Notes: generated by a model not told the origin, from the letters alone. DNA of 64,000 bases from Rheinheimera faecalis (GCF_021290965.1 NZ_JAJOYT010000014.1:27524-91523), one strand, 5' to 3'; positions 36,631 to 45,987 are shown, counted from the stretch's first letter. Translations and numbers: made by a program.

Positions 36631-36709
36631 TCTGACTGAAGAGCTGAGTTGTACAATTGCCAGGATTAGCACTAAGCTAAGCTGGCACGTTTAAATAAAA
36701 GGGAAAAAA

Positions 36710-36901
36710 ATGCGTATTTATTCAGCTTTAGTTGTTGCCTCAGTTGGTATAGTCCTGATGTCAGGTTTAACAGGCTGTGCCGTCAGAGGTCCAAGTGTGA
36801 CAGTTGAGCCGCCTAAAGTTCTGGTTCCGGGTGTAATAGTCGAAGGTCATGGTCACGGCAAACATTGCCCGCCAGGACAAGCGAAAAAAGGTAAATGTTA
36901 A
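36710..36901 (+). CDS. Small lipoprotein, paralogue of its neighbour
   Basis: 63 residues with lipobox GLTGCAV, followed by RGPSVTVEPPKVLVPGVIVEGHGHGKHCPPGQAKKGKC split into a short Pro/Val-rich part and a His/Lys-rich end with two Cys. The C-terminal PPGQAKKGKC resembles tails of YXWGXW-type small proteins. Its start has AAGGG upstream. Co-transcribed with the SIMPL gene and ended by the terminator at 36944. Confidence 0.65.
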   Translation: MRIYSALVVASVGIVLMSGLTGCAVRGPSVTVEPPKVLVPGVIVEGHGHGKHCPPGQAKKGKC

Positions 36902-36943
36902 GTTTTTATTTTTTGTTTTTATTTTAATTTGGCAGGACGTGTG

Positions 36944-36973
36944 AAAGGCCGGAGCATTTGCTCCGGCCTTTTT
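36944..36973 (+). terminator. Strong terminator after twin lipoprotein genes
   Basis: Twelve-bp perfect stem AAAGGCCGGAGC/GCTCCGGCCTTT with ATTT loop, then TT. It lies 20 bp beyond the convergent phytase gene and may act in both directions. Confidence 0.9.
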
Positions 36974-36993
36974 ATTGGTCTGTTTCCTAGTGA

Positions 36994-38883
36994 TTATTGA
37001 GTTGGCAACAATTCCAATAACTGCTCTAAAGGCACCAGTTTCAGGTTCTGACCTTGTTCCGGCATACGGTTACGGCCATCCTGCACTATCACGGCCCCTT
37101 GTTCAAAACCGTTGCCCAAGGACAAAGTGGTCAGCTCCAGGCCATCGGTTTCGGAGCTGCCATCTATGCCCAGCTCCGCATTTAAGCGCACTCTGAAACG
37201 AGCTACGGCTTTGTATGGCGCGGTGGTTTGATACAACACGTAACTGTCATTACCCTGACTGGATGCCAGCAAATAAGCCGGTTTTCCATTTTTTCCGGGT
37301 AACAGGGCCAAACCTTCCACATCAGCCACCAGCACATCAGCATCGGCTTTAATCACCAGTTCGCCTTTGGTATCGGCTTTAGCATCAGCAGCAAAACGCC
37401 AAATACCTACATCTTCTTCGCCCAAAAACAGCAGGTCATTCTGATCATCTGCCACGCAGCCTTCAGGCTGACTTGGCACCTTTAAGCGTCGTACTTCTTT
37501 GGCGCTCCAGTTCTGACCATTGGAGCTGATCTGGTACTGTAGCACTGTGCCATCTTTGTCATTGGCAAACACATAAGTCTGACCGCTGCGTTTTGACTGA
37601 TACAAACACAAGCCGTAAATATCGCTAAAAGGTGTGGCAAACTTCAATGCTGTTTTCACTTGCCCTTGCGCATCTATCACAAAGAGTTGCACCGAGTTAT
37701 CGGCTCTTAAGGTCGCAGCAGCTATATCCTGTTTTTTACCCTGATACTCAAGGCCATAACGCAGGTCGATATTGTTCACCCGCCCTACATGTAAAAACTG
37801 CAGCTGCTCGCCTTTCATGTTGTACACAGCCACACCCGCTCTTTTGTCCGTGGCTAAAATACGACTATTGTCGGGATTTTTTGCGTCCTGCCAAACAGCA
37901 GGATCATCTATCGCATCCCCTCTGTAGCTAACAGCTACAGTTTCCAAAGTTGGGCTTAGTTGCTGCATAGGCAGAGTGGAACGCTCTGGCAAGATGGCAG
38001 CTTGCGTCTGATAAGCTTTATCTTTGAATTGCGTATGCTGACCCTCTTCACTGACGACTGACAAGATGCCGGCAGAGAGGCCTAACTGCTCTGCAGACTC
38101 CAGTGCTGTGATGGCTTTGCTCTGTTGCCACACCAAAGCATCGCCTTGGCTTTGATAACTTTGCAGCAAAGCTGGTTCTTCCTGTAACGCCACTAAAGTG
38201 CTATCCGCAGTGAACTCCAATGCTTTCACTTCACCTGTGAGTTTGCCCAAAGGTGCCTGCACATCAATCAGGGTGCGGCCTTCGTCGGCTTCCACTTCCG
38301 CATTGTAAGACCAGAGCGCTGTAGCGCCTTCAGCCAGATAGAGTTTGCCTTTTTGCTGATCGACAGCACAGGCTGTGGCATCAGTGGGCAGGTTTAAATT
38401 ACGGATGGATAAAGGCGCTGCTAAAAACTTCGAATCCTGCGCCAGTAACCACTGCTCACCCAAACCTCTGTCGCCTATTAAAAACAGACTAAGTTGTTTG
38501 TTCTCTGCACTTTGATACCAGCATAAATCGTCCACCACCAGTTGGCTGACCAACTGTTTGCCTGAGCGCTGTACTGTTTTACCCTGTAATTGCCACCAAT
38601 GCAGCTGATTGCTTTCTGTTTCAATAGCAGCCAGGACCACTGAGCCATCGGTTTGAGGCAAAGCTTTTAAACGGCGAAATACACCAGGCCATTGTTGGAT
38701 CACTGCACCTTTGCCATCTTGCCAGACTAAGGCTGAGGCAGAGCTTTGAAACTGCCCCACTGTGGTAGTGAGCTCTGCATAGACAGCTGCAGACGAGTCA
38801 ATTGCTGTGCCGTTTTGGCTTTGCGCCTGACAGGCCATCAGCATAGCCGCTGAAACTAAAGTCGCGATTAAAGAGTATTTCAT
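36994..38883 (-). CDS. Beta-propeller phytase, two-domain
   Basis: 629 residues with lipoprotein-like signal (MLMACQ). The C-terminal half is a canonical beta-propeller phytase: DDPAVWQDAKNPDNSRILATDKRAGVAVYN, NNIDLRYG, EGCVADDQNDLLFLGEEDVGIWRF, and a calcium-site DVEGLALLP. The N-terminal half is an incomplete, divergent propeller, as in dual-domain phytases, where it aids binding. It releases phosphate from calcium phytate outside the cell. It is the last gene of the TonB-receptor/phosphatase operon and overlaps the phosphatase gene by four bases. Confidence 0.9.
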   Translation of the reverse strand: MKYSLIATLVSAAMLMACQAQSQNGTAIDSSAAVYAELTTTVGQFQSSASALVWQDGKGAVIQQWPGVFRRLKALPQTDGSVVLAAIETESNQLHWWQLQGKTVQRSGKQLVSQLVVDDLCWYQSAENKQLSLFLIGDRGLGEQWLLAQDSKFLAAPLSIRNLNLPTDATACAVDQQKGKLYLAEGATALWSYNAEVEADEGRTLIDVQAPLGKLTGEVKALEFTADSTLVALQEEPALLQSYQSQGDALVWQQSKAITALESAEQLGLSAGILSVVSEEGQHTQFKDKAYQTQAAILPERSTLPMQQLSPTLETVAVSYRGDAIDDPAVWQDAKNPDNSRILATDKRAGVAVYNMKGEQLQFLHVGRVNNIDLRYGLEYQGKKQDIAAATLRADNSVQLFVIDAQGQVKTALKFATPFSDIYGLCLYQSKRSGQTYVFANDKDGTVLQYQISSNGQNWSAKEVRRLKVPSQPEGCVADDQNDLLFLGEEDVGIWRFAADAKADTKGELVIKADADVLVADVEGLALLPGKNGKPAYLLASSQGNDSYVLYQTTAPYKAVARFRVRLNAELGIDGSSETDGLELTTLSLGNGFEQGAVIVQDGRNRMPEQGQNLKLVPLEQLLELLPTQ

Positions 38884-40268
38884 TTTTTCTCCGGGGCGCT
38901 TTGGGCAGCGCTGAATTCTGTGCCTTGCCAGCATTTGTTGTCGTTGATGGTTTTAGCGCTGCAATGGGCGATTTTGGCTTTAAATTGTTGCTGCAACAGG
39001 TTCGAACCATCGCTCTGACGCTTTAAGGTGAAGCTGTCGTACAAGCGGCCTGTCACTGTGATGGCTTTTACTTTTAGCTGGTTTTCACTGATATCCAGTT
39101 GCTGAAATAATTGAGTATCTTCGCCGACCTGAGCCATTTTGGCGCGAGCCTGTTTCGACACCAGATACATTTTAGGACCCGCCACTGACACCATATACAC
39201 CGGGCCTTTGCCTTCAGGCTGATAACGGCCATACACATGGTCATGCCCCTGCAACACCAAATCGACTTTGTACTGGTCAAATAAGAGTTGCCAGTACTGG
39301 CGTAATCTTGGGTTATCACGGCCCAAAGACACCGAAAACATCGGATGATGATAGATGGCGATAGTCCAGCGGTTCGGATTATTCGAAAGCACCTGCTTTA
39401 ACCAGTCGGCCTGCACTTTAGCCAGGTTTTCATCTTCCACTGCAGCAGTGGAGTTCAGCACAATAAAACGTACGCCCTGATAATCGTGATAAAACACTGT
39501 GTCCTGCAAAGACGTTGGGCCATTATTCAGGCTCTGAAACTGCGCGGTAAATTGTGCAGCCAGCTCCCTGCGTTCTTCACCTTTGGCATTTTCGCTTTTC
39601 AGGTATTCATGGTTACCAGCGGCAATCAGCTGCGGCGTCATAGCGCCCACCCAGCCGATAGCGTCAAACCATTCTCCCCATTCGTGATCCAAAATGCCGT
39701 AACGGGAATTAACCAAATCACCTGCATGGAGCATCAGTTTAGCTTGCGGCACTTGCTGCTGAGCACTTCGCACCAAACGTGAGAAATGCGCTTTTAAGTT
39801 GTTTTGTGCATCACCAAAATACAGCAAACTAAAAGGCTCAAACTCTGTTTTGGCGGTGCGAAATTGCAGCCACTCACTCCAGTTGCCTTCACCTTTGACT
39901 CTGTAGGCATACAAGGTATCGCTTTGTAAGCCAGCCATGCTGGCTTTATAAAAATAGGCCGGGCCATTGTCGGTTTGCACTAAAGTGCCTTTGACATCCA
40001 GCGTTTTCGCATCAAGCTCCAGCGCCGGCCCATCAATAGCTTTAGCCCATTGCAACTGACTTTGCGCTATGCTGCTGCGCCAACCGACCGCCTGACTGCT
40101 GGCGGCATCGGTGGCAGGTAACAGCACTATGCGATCGGCAAAGCTAGTTGCCTGATACCGGCTTTTTCCTTCGGGTACTGAAGTATTACTGGCAGAAGCC
40201 ACACAGCTTAAAACCAGCAGCAGGCCGACCACTGGCCTGCACATTTGTTTATATGCTTTAAGACTCAT
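38880..40268 (-). CDS. Purple-acid-phosphatase-like metallophosphatase
   Basis: 462 residues with a signal peptide (LVLSCVASA). Residues 60-155 form a fibronectin-III-like N domain (YRVKGEGNWSEWLQFRT). The metallophosphatase domain has all ligands: YFGDAQNN, HAGDLVNSRYG, AAGNHEYL, YHHPMFS and LQGHDHVYGRY. Family members hydrolyse phosphomonoesters at acidic to neutral pH. It lies between the TonB receptor (9 bp upstream) and the phytase (4-bp overlap), pointing to joint use of organic phosphate. Confidence 0.9.
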   Translation of the reverse strand: MSLKAYKQMCRPVVGLLLVLSCVASASNTSVPEGKSRYQATSFADRIVLLPATDAASSQAVGWRSSIAQSQLQWAKAIDGPALELDAKTLDVKGTLVQTDNGPAYFYKASMAGLQSDTLYAYRVKGEGNWSEWLQFRTAKTEFEPFSLLYFGDAQNNLKAHFSRLVRSAQQQVPQAKLMLHAGDLVNSRYGILDHEWGEWFDAIGWVGAMTPQLIAAGNHEYLKSENAKGEERRELAAQFTAQFQSLNNGPTSLQDTVFYHDYQGVRFIVLNSTAAVEDENLAKVQADWLKQVLSNNPNRWTIAIYHHPMFSVSLGRDNPRLRQYWQLLFDQYKVDLVLQGHDHVYGRYQPEGKGPVYMVSVAGPKMYLVSKQARAKMAQVGEDTQLFQQLDISENQLKVKAITVTGRLYDSFTLKRQSDGSNLLQQQFKAKIAHCSAKTINDNKCWQGTEFSAAQSAPEKK

Positions 40269-40277
40269 AAGGCTTCC

Positions 40278-43031
40278 TTACCAGTTGGTTAACTGAATAC
40301 CGACGGCAAAAGTACGGCCATATTCTTCGTACTGAGCATTAAAGGCGCGTGTGCCTGTGTAGTTGTAATAAGGCTCGTCTGTTAAATTCACCGCATTAAA
40401 GTACAACTGCACAGCCGGGTCGATTTTCCATTTGGCGCTGAAATCCCATTGCAACTGGCTGTCGCTGAATAAGTCATAAGCCGGGTCGTCAAACTCGCTG
40501 ACTTCCACCAGATAATCGGATTTATAGTTGGCAGCTAAACGTAAGCTCCAGCTGTTGTCTTCATAACCAATAGCCATATTGGCGGTTTTGTCCGACTGAC
40601 TGGGTAAATCTATATCACGGGTCAGCAGCTCGCCGTCATCAAACCAGCTGATTTGTGCATCAGAACGGCTTAAGGTTAAGTTAGCAGAGACTAACCAGTG
40701 ATCCCAAAACTCGCTGATGCCTTGCAGTTGCTGCACATAGTTCAGCTCCAGACCATATAAAGTGGCGTCATCACCATTGATAAAAGTTTCGGCGTGATTA
40801 AAGTCCTCGTATTCACCTTGACCTGCCAGATCTGTGGCGTAGATAAAGTCTTTAATGTCTTTGTAGAACAACATGGCTGACATTACGCCTAACTTGTCCG
40901 GGTAGTACTCCACACCTAAATCCAGGTTGGTTGAAGTTAACGCCTCAAGTGCCGGATTACCGAAGCTGGCTTCAATATCGCCATCATCTTCTTCCAGCAC
41001 AAAAGCCGGTGCCAACTGAGCAAAACTCGGGCGTACTAAAGAGCTGGTAATGGCGGCTCTGATTTGAGTTTGGTCCGACAGGCTGTAACGGCTGATCACA
41101 GCTGGCAACCAGTGTGATTCAGAACCGCTGTACAATTGTGGGCTGAATTCTTCTGTCGTAGCGTCGTATTTGCTACCTACAGCGTCACGTTGGTCATGCT
41201 CAAAACGGCTACCTGCAATGACTTGCCAGTTTTCGCCCTGCCAGTTACCTTGCAGATAAGCGGCTTTGATTTCTTCGTCGACTCTGAAATCGTTAATTTG
41301 CGATTCCACCGGATCCAGATAATCATCTCTGTCTAAGGTGCTTAATTCTGACAATAACAACCCAGGATTAATGGCTGGTCCAAAACGACCTAAACCATAA
41401 TCTGCATTGCCCATAGGGTAATCAGCCAGAGTTAATTTACTCAGGCCTGCATCTTCTAAATCTTCATACAGCCACAGGCTTTCATCTGCAACTTTGCTTC
41501 TGTCACTCCATTTCACACCAGCTTTGACTTCCAGCGCGCCCCAGCTTTGCAGCAGTTCGCGGCTTAAATCAAACTTAGCGTTTTTCTCTTTCTCTTCAGT
41601 GAAGGTGTCAGCTACTTCGACTTCATCCAGCTCGTAGTCTTCAGCACTGTAAGCCGATTCTGGTGCCAGTAACTGCAGTTTATCTGTGCCGCTGAAACTT
41701 AAACCTTCGTCAAATTCTTGTTTAAACTGACCATCGGCCAGACTAAAAGGTGTTTTTTCATCGGCTTTGCTGGCGCCTGCTTCGGCTTTCCACTGCCAGT
41801 CTGCTAACTGTTGTTGCATCCCAAGCACCACAGCGCTGATGGTTTGAGTTTCTTCACGGGCTTTAATACCACGCACCAGCTCACCTGCGGAATCAGTACC
41901 AGCTTGTACTGGTTCTTCAAATTCAGTGAGTAAACCCTGACGCACTTCATCGTCGGTAAACTTGCTGTACAAAGTACGCAGGTAATAGTCAGTGTCGCCT
42001 TCAGGGCGATAATCTAAGTTCAGCGCCAAGCCCATACGTTTGCGGCTGATTTGATACTGGCGCTGTTCAAATTCTTCCAGTGCCTGTTCTTCAATATCCC
42101 AGTTGCCGCCTGTCTCGACATTGTCTGAACCAAATTTACGGTCGGCATAACTGGCAGATAAAGCCACACCTAAAGCGTCTTTATCACCAGCTATATCAAA
42201 AATGCTGCTGTATAAACCTGATACCTTTGGGCTGGTTTCGCTTTGTTGCTGGTTGTAACTACCTTCAGCGCTGAAGCTATAAAAATCATGGCTGCGGTCA
42301 AAAGCGGAAATACTTTTGATATCGACAGTGCCACCTAAAGAACCCGCAGCTTGTTCAGGGGCTATGGTTTTGGTGACTTCAACAGAGGACAATAAATCAG
42401 AGGGGATCACATCCAGAGCCACAGCACGACGGCCTGATTCTGGCGCAGCCAGTTGGGTACCGTTGTAGGTCACTGTATTGTAATCCGGCGCTAAACCACG
42501 AACGCGGATAAAACGGCCTTCGCCTTGATCCGGCTCTACAGACAAACCAGCTAAACGCGCTAAAGACTCACTGACGTTTTTATCCGGGAACTGACCCAGT
42601 TCGTCTGTCGTTGCCACACTGACAATACCGCTGGCAAAACGTTGCTGACTTAAGGCCTTACCTGCTGATGCAAGCTGGCCTTGAACTTCCAGCTTTTCGA
42701 TACCGGATTCCACTTTTGCCAGCGTGATATCACCCATAGCCTGATTAGAGCTTAAGCTGACATCAGATTTTTGCTGCGGCACACCGGCATAACTAAATTG
42801 CAGTTGGTACTGGCCTTCTGGCAAATTAGAAAACACAAAACGACCATCATGGCCTGTGACTTTACTGATTTTTAATGCCGGAATACTGACCTGCACACCA
42901 GACAATAATACCTGGCGGTTATCAACCACCCGGCCTGTTAATTCAGCGGCCTGCGCCGACATGACTGAAGCGCAGATCAAACTGATGCTGCTGGCCAATA
43001 AAGCGCGACGAAACACTGTGTTCGTTTGCAT
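40278..43031 (-). CDS. TonB-dependent receptor, phytate/organophosphate locus
   Basis: 917 residues. Signal peptide ends SAQAAE; residues 30-105 form a carboxypeptidase-regulatory-like domain (LTGRVVDNRQVLLSGVQVSIPAL); the plug follows (FPDKNVSESLARLAGLSV, RGLAPDYNTVTYNGTQL), then a 22-strand barrel ending in Trp (AVGIQLTNW). RFASGIVSVATTDELG is the TonB-dependent-receptor N-terminal pattern of oligomer-uptake receptors. Known: receptors of this kind often sit beside beta-propeller phytases. Its 9-bp spacing to the phosphatase gene makes it the operon head. Substrate inferred as phytate breakdown products. Confidence 0.9.
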   Translation of the reverse strand: MQTNTVFRRALLASSISLICASVMSAQAAELTGRVVDNRQVLLSGVQVSIPALKISKVTGHDGRFVFSNLPEGQYQLQFSYAGVPQQKSDVSLSSNQAMGDITLAKVESGIEKLEVQGQLASAGKALSQQRFASGIVSVATTDELGQFPDKNVSESLARLAGLSVEPDQGEGRFIRVRGLAPDYNTVTYNGTQLAAPESGRRAVALDVIPSDLLSSVEVTKTIAPEQAAGSLGGTVDIKSISAFDRSHDFYSFSAEGSYNQQQSETSPKVSGLYSSIFDIAGDKDALGVALSASYADRKFGSDNVETGGNWDIEEQALEEFEQRQYQISRKRMGLALNLDYRPEGDTDYYLRTLYSKFTDDEVRQGLLTEFEEPVQAGTDSAGELVRGIKAREETQTISAVVLGMQQQLADWQWKAEAGASKADEKTPFSLADGQFKQEFDEGLSFSGTDKLQLLAPESAYSAEDYELDEVEVADTFTEEKEKNAKFDLSRELLQSWGALEVKAGVKWSDRSKVADESLWLYEDLEDAGLSKLTLADYPMGNADYGLGRFGPAINPGLLLSELSTLDRDDYLDPVESQINDFRVDEEIKAAYLQGNWQGENWQVIAGSRFEHDQRDAVGSKYDATTEEFSPQLYSGSESHWLPAVISRYSLSDQTQIRAAITSSLVRPSFAQLAPAFVLEEDDGDIEASFGNPALEALTSTNLDLGVEYYPDKLGVMSAMLFYKDIKDFIYATDLAGQGEYEDFNHAETFINGDDATLYGLELNYVQQLQGISEFWDHWLVSANLTLSRSDAQISWFDDGELLTRDIDLPSQSDKTANMAIGYEDNSWSLRLAANYKSDYLVEVSEFDDPAYDLFSDSQLQWDFSAKWKIDPAVQLYFNAVNLTDEPYYNYTGTRAFNAQYEEYGRTFAVGIQLTNW

Positions 43032-43170
43032 AAGAAGAACCCCAATTCCTAAAGATGTTTATAGTGATTGGAATTTATTCTGCGGCGTTTTTATGACAAC
43101 TCAGCGTGTTAAAGCGGTGATGGCTGAGCTAAGCGGACCCGGGGTCTACTTAGCTCTGTCTGATGGATTT

Positions 43171-43188
43171 CTGTCATGTGACTGTCAT
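43171..43188 (+). promoter_or_regulatory. PHO box (PhoB binding site)
   Basis: CTGTCAT-GTGA-CTGTCAT: two exact heptamer direct repeats with the required 4-bp spacing of the PhoB consensus. It lies 140 bp upstream of the TonB receptor start and 56 bp upstream of the GGDEF gene; the repeats read toward the GGDEF gene. Confidence 0.75.
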
Positions 43189-43243
43189 CTGCCAGGTTCA
43201 GACTGGACGTTATAGGTATTCTTTTCATTAAGCGGAAGCTCTT

Positions 43244-44143
43244 ATGGGATTTAGCTCACAGCATCCGGCCAAACTCTGGCTGACCGCTTTGCTATTTGTG
43301 CTCTGCATTTTGCTAGCGGTCAATTATGGCGATTTGAAAGTAACGTCAGAAATTGACTGGATGGATATTCTGGGCGAAGGCAGCAGCTTGGCCGTAGTGA
43401 TAGCCTGGTTATTACTGGTGTTATACAGCAGACCTGCAGGCCCTGTCACCAACGGGCTTTATGTGGGCTCTTTATTGCTGGTGCTGTCCTATCAGCTGAA
43501 CTTATTGGACGAATTTTTCCAATACCCTGACAGCCACAGGCTGTTGAGCTGGCTTGAATCTATTCCAGCCCCCATTGGCATGCTGATTTTAACTTTAGGC
43601 TTAATTGGCTGGCATAAAGAACAGCGTTTTATTAATCAGCAATTGGCCAGCCGCGAGCTACATTTGCGCCATTACCAGTTACTTGACCCTTTAACCAAAC
43701 TCTATAAACCAGAGTATTTGCTGGCCGTACTTAAACGTGAGTTGGAGTTACAACAACAGCACCAGCAGCCTTTTTGTCTGGCCTTAGTGGACATCAGTCA
43801 GTTTGCCCGTTTTAACAAAGAACAAGGTATGGCAGCGGCAGATTTATTACTGCAACAGCTTAGTGAGCTGACACTGGTACAGTTCAGATCAGGCGATTTA
43901 GTCTGTCGTTATAGCGGCGATAAATTTGTCATACTGATGCCACAAAGCAATCAGGCGATGGCCCAAAGTTTATTGCAAAATGCGACCAGCCAGCTAAGTT
44001 TGCACCTGCATACCCAATTGCACTGGACCATCACTGAAATCACTGCGGCGCAGCAGGTGACTAAACCCCAGCGATTGTTATCTCAACTGTGGCAGCAATT
44101 ACAGCAGCAAAAGCAACAGAAAACCCAGTGGAGCTTAGTGTGA
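43244..44143 (+). CDS. Membrane protein with degenerate GGDEF domain
   Basis: 299 residues. Three to four transmembrane helices occupy residues 10-120. The GGDEF-like domain follows (DPLTKLYKPEYLLAVLKREL), but the signature is SGDKF rather than GGDEF, and the Mg-binding LVDISQFARFNKEQG lacks the second acidic and the N-D pair. It is unlikely to make c-di-GMP; it may bind GTP or c-di-GMP as a receptor, or act through contact. It overlaps the AraC-family gene by four bases, suggesting that it senses a signal for that regulator. A PHO box lies upstream. Confidence 0.8.
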   Translation: MGFSSQHPAKLWLTALLFVLCILLAVNYGDLKVTSEIDWMDILGEGSSLAVVIAWLLLVLYSRPAGPVTNGLYVGSLLLVLSYQLNLLDEFFQYPDSHRLLSWLESIPAPIGMLILTLGLIGWHKEQRFINQQLASRELHLRHYQLLDPLTKLYKPEYLLAVLKRELELQQQHQQPFCLALVDISQFARFNKEQGMAAADLLLQQLSELTLVQFRSGDLVCRYSGDKFVILMPQSNQAMAQSLLQNATSQLSLHLHTQLHWTITEITAAQQVTKPQRLLSQLWQQLQQQKQQKTQWSLV

Positions 44144-45153
44144 CCAAAGCGCTGCTGGCTTTTGACGATAAAGCCTTACTGCTTGGCGCAACAGCACTGG
44201 ATATGATTTTATTATGCCAGCGCCGCGGTTTTGCGTTAGATACTTTACTTAAAGGCAGCAAATTATTTGAAGAAGACTTACGTAAAGCTACGATAAAAAT
44301 CAGTCCGCAGCAGTACTTACAACTCGTCAGTAATTGCCAAAAAGCATTACCCGGGCCAGAACTGGCCTACTTAACAGCCCAAAGCTGGTTGCATCACAAC
44401 CACTCGCCTTTGCTGCTGATGCTCAGGCACAGTGCAAACTTACAGCAAGCTTTACTGAGCTTTTATCGCTACCGCTCACAACTTTTGCCTTTGGTTTATA
44501 TACGCCTGCAGCGGGTACAGGGCCAGTTACGCTTAGTGTTACGACCCTCTTTTGCTTTGGGAAAACAGCAGGCTTTTATAGAACAGCTGATGCTTCACTA
44601 CCTGCTGGGTTTAGTGAAACAACAGCTCGGTGATACATCAAGACTAAGTATCAGTGCAACCAGCCTTGATCATGAAACCAGTTGGTTGTATCAGCATCAA
44701 TGGCAACTAACTCCTGATACTGCACTGCAAAATTCTTTGTCCTTGCCCCTTGCACTGTTAAAGCAATCTTTTGCCGACGCTAATCCTAAGCTTTGGCAAC
44801 AACAACAGAACTGGTGCCTGTATTTACAGCAGTCGATACCAGAAAAAATCAGCTTTACCGAACAACTGGAACAATGGCTTTTTACTGTGCTAAGGCAATC
44901 GCCATCGCAGGAAGAAGCAGCGCGGCATTGGGGTTTGAGTTTAAGCAGCTTAAAACGTGTATTGGCGCAACAGCACACCAGCTATCAACAGTTGCAGGAT
45001 CAGGTCAAAGCCTGCGCTGCACAGCAAGCCTTATTGCTGCAAGGCATGTCGAATAAAGAACTGGCACACCGGCTGGGTTATTCCGATGAACATAACTTCC
45101 GCCGAGCCTTTAAGCGCTGGACTGGTTTACTGCCAAGTCAGTTACGCTCTTAA
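44140..45153 (+). CDS. AraC-family transcriptional regulator (OruR/ArgR-like)
   Basis: 337 residues. The first 230 match the Arabinose_bd-type N domain of larger AraC regulators (YLQLVSNCQKALPGPELAYL, SPLLLMLRHSANLQQAL). The C-terminal HTH pair is visible: EEAARHWGLSLSSLKRVLAQQHTSYQQL and NKELAHRLGYSDEHNFRRAFKRWTGLLPSQ. GTG 44140 is chosen since GGAG stands six bases before and it overlaps the preceding stop as GTGA, a translational coupling. The target and inducer are not visible; the PHO-box context suggests phosphate-related control. Confidence 0.85.
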   Translation: MTKALLAFDDKALLLGATALDMILLCQRRGFALDTLLKGSKLFEEDLRKATIKISPQQYLQLVSNCQKALPGPELAYLTAQSWLHHNHSPLLLMLRHSANLQQALLSFYRYRSQLLPLVYIRLQRVQGQLRLVLRPSFALGKQQAFIEQLMLHYLLGLVKQQLGDTSRLSISATSLDHETSWLYQHQWQLTPDTALQNSLSLPLALLKQSFADANPKLWQQQQNWCLYLQQSIPEKISFTEQLEQWLFTVLRQSPSQEEAARHWGLSLSSLKRVLAQQHTSYQQLQDQVKACAAQQALLLQGMSNKELAHRLGYSDEHNFRRAFKRWTGLLPSQLRS

Positions 45154-45250
45154 TCCTGCTTTCTTGCAATAATATCGTTTATTTATTGCGCTTTTGATTA
45201 GATCACGACATGCTTAGACCAAGTGAATGCCCCAAGCAAGGATGTTGCGC

Positions 45251-45643
45251 ATGACTATAGATCAATCTTCAATTCTGATCATCGATGACGTCAGTTCTGT
45301 TCGTTATTTCTTAACTCAAAATTTGCGAATTATGGGCGCTGAAAAAGTGGCGGAAGCCAGTACAGGGCAACAAGCCTTGATGGCCATCAGCACTGATCAT
45401 CCCGATTTAATTTTTCTGGATATTGAACTACCGGATAGCAATGGCCACGAGCTGTTAACCCGCATCAAAGCATTAGAACCCAACTGCCATGTGGTGATTA
45501 TGTCAGCACACAGTACAGTGGAAAATGTAAAACGTAGTGTCGAAGGCGGTGCCAGCGGTTTTATGGCTAAACCTTTTACCCCACAAAAAATTCAGGCAAC
45601 CATCAATCGTATCTGCAACTTGCCTCAAGCCCAATCTGCTTAA
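45251..45643 (+). CDS. CheY-like single-domain response regulator
   Basis: 130 residues, receiver domain only: IIDDVSSVR acidic pocket, LIFLDIELPDSNGHEL with acceptor Asp, VIMSAHSTVENVKRSVEGGASGFMAKPF with Thr/Ser and Lys. No output domain; it must act through a partner. ATG 45251 is chosen because AAGGA lies eight bases upstream; an in-frame ATG at 45227 has none. No kinase is adjacent. The 3' end overlaps the convergent HopJ-family gene by four bases. Confidence 0.88.
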   Translation: MTIDQSSILIIDDVSSVRYFLTQNLRIMGAEKVAEASTGQQALMAISTDHPDLIFLDIELPDSNGHELLTRIKALEPNCHVVIMSAHSTVENVKRSVEGGASGFMAKPFTPQKIQATINRICNLPQAQSA

Positions 45644-45987
45644 GCAGATTTTGGGCTCAGCGCCTGGCCTGCGAATTCAATACCATCCCAGCCGTACTGC
45701 ATAAACTGTCTTATATTGGCATGATCTGAACCTGCCGGGCTTGATAACACATCTTTGCGGTAATAATCGCCAAACATTTGCAAAGCTTGTGGCTCGGATA
45801 AACGGTGCAACAAGGCAAAAGCAAATATCTTGCACGAACCATTATTCTCCCCCGCCGCATTGTGTTTATCACCATTACGAAAGGCTGTTTCGGAAAAATT
45901 ATATAAGCTTTCAATCAGCTCTATACTTTGCGAAAAGCTAATGCTGTCTGGATCTGTCGTTAACTGACGGAAAAAATTTTCTAGCAT
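45640..45987 (-). CDS. HopJ-family protein
   Basis: 115 residues. The conserved block AAGENNGSCKIFAFALLHRL, then FGDYYRKDVLSSPAGSDHANIRQFMQYGWDGIEF is diagnostic of the family named HopJ type III effector. Most members are chromosomal in non-pathogens, so an effector role is unlikely here; the real function is unknown. ATG 45987 is chosen for the family start and AGGA upstream. Confidence 0.85.
   Translation of the reverse strand: MLENFFRQLTTDPDSISFSQSIELIESLYNFSETAFRNGDKHNAAGENNGSCKIFAFALLHRLSEPQALQMFGDYYRKDVLSSPAGSDHANIRQFMQYGWDGIEFAGQALSPKSA

Noticed and set aside
45640..45987. Type III secretion effector
   Set aside because: Despite the HopJ family name there is no secretion system here and the family is widespread in non-pathogens.
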